Source: Flammulina velutipes
Lineage: Eukaryota; Basidiomycota; Agaricomycetes; Agaricales; Physalacriaceae
Reading direction: 5' to 3'
Assembly: GCA_011800155.1 (NCBI GenBank)
Contig: CM022376.1
Span: 62,001-126,000 of the forward strand
Length of the DNA stretch: 64,000 nt
The position numbers were made by a program, and so were the translations under genes. Shown piece after piece: positions 62,609-64,000 of this stretch; the first letter of the stretch is position 1, and every line of letters starts with the position of its first letter. The notes under the pieces are model-generated. The model searched no databases and was not told where the DNA came from. It saw nothing but the letters and a program-made list of their open reading frames with translations.

Positions 62609-63151
62609 CTAATCTAGACGCTGGGAGCCCTTTCGCTGCTCTGTTCTGTCCGAAATCTCCCCATTACGGATATCGTGCAGCATATGAGCCTGCGCGTCAA
62701 CTTGGTGAGGGTAGCAGAGGGTGCTACGGCGCCGTTGACGGTCAGGATTCTGGCTATAACAGACGAGCTGTGCTCAGCGGTGTGCAGCTGCGGGAAAAGG
62801 GAGAGAGCGCACCTGTTTGTGCGTCTCTTTTCAGCCATCAGAAGCTCCCAGCGATGGGTTTGGCGGTACACCTCTTGGTAGGCAGATTGCCTAGCTCGTT
62901 CAGCGGCCTGTTCATCTGCTGTCTTCTTCTTCAACTCCGTGTGTTGCCTTTGTGTTGGGAAAAGGGAGTGTAAGTAAGTAGAAAGCACTGCATATAATGA
63001 CCTAGGCCACGCACCGACGCTGATAATCCCGCGCACTGCTACGGCGCTCTTCGCGATGAGCGTCCTCGTACCGCCTCTCGCGTTCCAGGCCTATGCGTAC
63101 CCGCGGGTCTATATTTGGTCTTGCGCGAGCTCGCGTCTTAGTCCGGGGCAT
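62609..63151 (-). CDS. Small basic helical protein, function unknown
   Basis: Three minus-strand exons are inferred: 63151-63015, 62947-62813 and 62753-62609, totalling 138 residues in frame. Splice sites are GTGCGT/AAAG and GTGCGC/TATAG. The start was chosen because the frame opens cleanly there with MPRTKTRARARPNIDP. The sequence is very rich in Arg, Glu and Gln: RIGLERERRYEDAHREERRS, then QHTELKKKTADEQAAERARQ and VYRQTHRWELLMAEKRR, then PDRQRRRSTLCYPHQVDAQA. This suggests one long helix, possibly a coiled coil or nucleic-acid binding; a bZIP-type leucine heptad is not evident. It points the same way as the dioxygenase gene, 440 bp upstream of it. No family recognised. Confidence 0.5.
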
Positions 63152-63541
63152 GACAGTAGCTCAGTCAGACGTTCGACGTGGTTAAAGGACAAGAGTAGCT
63201 GCTTCCATATCGGGAAGCTCACTCTGTATGGTGAGTTTCCCACCAGAAATCTATTAGCATGGCTTCTACAAAACGTGCAGCGCATTTTGCGCTGTGCCGT
63301 ACGACAGAATCAATGTAAATAGCATTCATAAAATTAATAGGACGCCAGATGAGATCACACAACTGATAGTTGAACACCTACAGACAATCACTATAATCTG
63401 TCTCATCAGTAATATGAACAACATGTATTCCTTTGAATCCTTTCCACATTTATGTTTGCACCTCTTCAACTCTCTAGATTCAAGCTTTTATTTATTCTAC
63501 TAATGCACGATAGGTATATTACAAACATCAAGAGCGAAGGT
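63152..63541. other. AT-rich intergenic stretch
   Basis: No gene. Rich in ATTA/TTAT words from 63290 to 63530; may hold the 3' flank of the decayed hAT transposase. Confidence 0.35.
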
Positions 63542-64000
63542 TTATACAACTGCTACAAAGTCCTGCTCATCCAAGACAGCCCCGATCCTTTCAAGCTCAT
63601 CATTCACCTCGTCCTGCTCCAATAGTTTGGAAAACGGCGCCATGTCGACAACCATGACACCCTCTTCATTGAGCCGTGCGAAGTCAGTCGTATCCCCGCG
63701 TCATTTGCCCTTCATCATCTGCAGCTCTTCAAACTTGGCCGTCCCAAGCTGCGAGCGAAGGTGCGTCGCTGTCTCTCCACTGGAAGAAAACATTCGCTCG
63801 CAAGGGACTGCTGTCGCGTGCGAGGGCATGTAGTCGATTGCAATATGTGCGATTGTGGGGTAGGTATGCGAGTGTTTCTGTAGAGTGTTAGCACATTGAA
63901 CGGGAATGATTTAGACAACGTAACGCCCAATACTTGCAAAGGTCAGTGTCCTTGGTGACGTTCCGCGGGATGTGCTTGAGCCAAGACCGGAGCTCAGCGC
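63542..64000 (-). pseudogene. hAT transposase C-terminus, broken and cut by the window end
   Basis: On the minus strand, YPTIAHIAIDYMPSHATAVP followed by CERMFSSSGETATHLRSQLG is the hAT C-terminal dimerisation signature (A..YL..PA.S.P.ER.FS..G). An in-frame TGA at 63701-63703 follows LQMMKGK; after it the frame continues GDTTDFARLNEEGVMVVDMA to a TAA at 63542. Upstream, AELRSWLKHIPRNVTKDTDL (63998-63940) is separated by a possible intron with a CTCTACAG acceptor whose phase I could not reconcile. Most of the transposase lies beyond the window. It could be a distant source of enzymes for the 505-bp element, but I see no shared ends. Confidence 0.7.

Overview
The window is nuclear DNA of a filamentous fungus, most likely an Agaricomycete (mushroom-forming basidiomycete). 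The evidence is the abundance of roughly 50-nt GT..AG introns, a lineage-type F-box family, a DUF6535 multi-span membrane family, a mushroom-type kinase-like protein (HRDIAPEN / DFG), a fungal TET/JBP dioxygenase, a Ty3/gypsy element and hAT sequences. No bacterial, plasmid or phage architecture is present. Most of the window is accessory, duplicated and partly decayed DNA. Only one gene (3778-4467) looks like a conserved housekeeping-type gene.

Layout. 0-5.5 kb: an inverted repeat, an 18-unit palindromic tandem array (686-1700), a decayed copy of an unknown gene family, the conserved gene, and unassigned sequence. 6-26 kb: an alternating array of F-box genes (A 10.1 kb +, D 13.6-15.3 kb -, B 19.7 kb +, C 21.7 kb +, E 25.4 kb -) and copies of an unrecognised multi-exon family (6.2-9.7 and 16.4-19.5 kb, with fragments elsewhere). 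All F-box copies share a 7-codon first exon, a second exon of about 15 codons, one long third exon, and a strongly conserved box just before the ATG. 26.9-37.4 kb: an essentially intact 10.5-kb Ty3/gypsy element with 298-bp LTRs (one mismatch), a 5-bp target duplication and one 3243-codon gag-pol frame. It lies antisense inside intron 2 of F-box gene E, whose two 5' exons are found beyond the 3' LTR at 37.45-37.57 kb. Removing element plus one target copy leaves a 49-nt intron.

38-48.6 kb: F-box pseudogenes, a small secreted acidic protein, and a DUF6535 membrane protein on the minus strand. 43.5-47.2 and 52.3-56.0 kb form a large inverted duplication, each arm carrying one complete five-exon DUF6535 gene. 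The spacer holds an F-box pseudogene, a kinase-like gene and an unknown gene. 56-57 kb is a low-complexity TTCAACG-rich stretch.

57.2-63.2 kb is a minus-strand cluster of a different character: an acidic/basic nuclear-type protein, a TET/JBP-type 2-oxoglutarate/Fe(II) dioxygenase, and a small basic protein. An intron of the first gene holds a 505-bp non-autonomous hAT element with 8-bp target duplications; excision restores a 52-nt intron. The right end carries the C-terminal part of a decayed hAT transposase. TET/JBP genes in basidiomycetes are known to expand alongside transposons, and this neighbourhood fits that pattern.

Recurring non-coding structure includes a dispersed hairpin of about 55-60 bp (TTTCGAG ... 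CTCGAAA) in 12 recognisable copies, always near the unknown gene family, and a candidate folded RNA at 62375-62443. Exon boundaries were inferred by eye from splice signals, phase and paralogue comparison.
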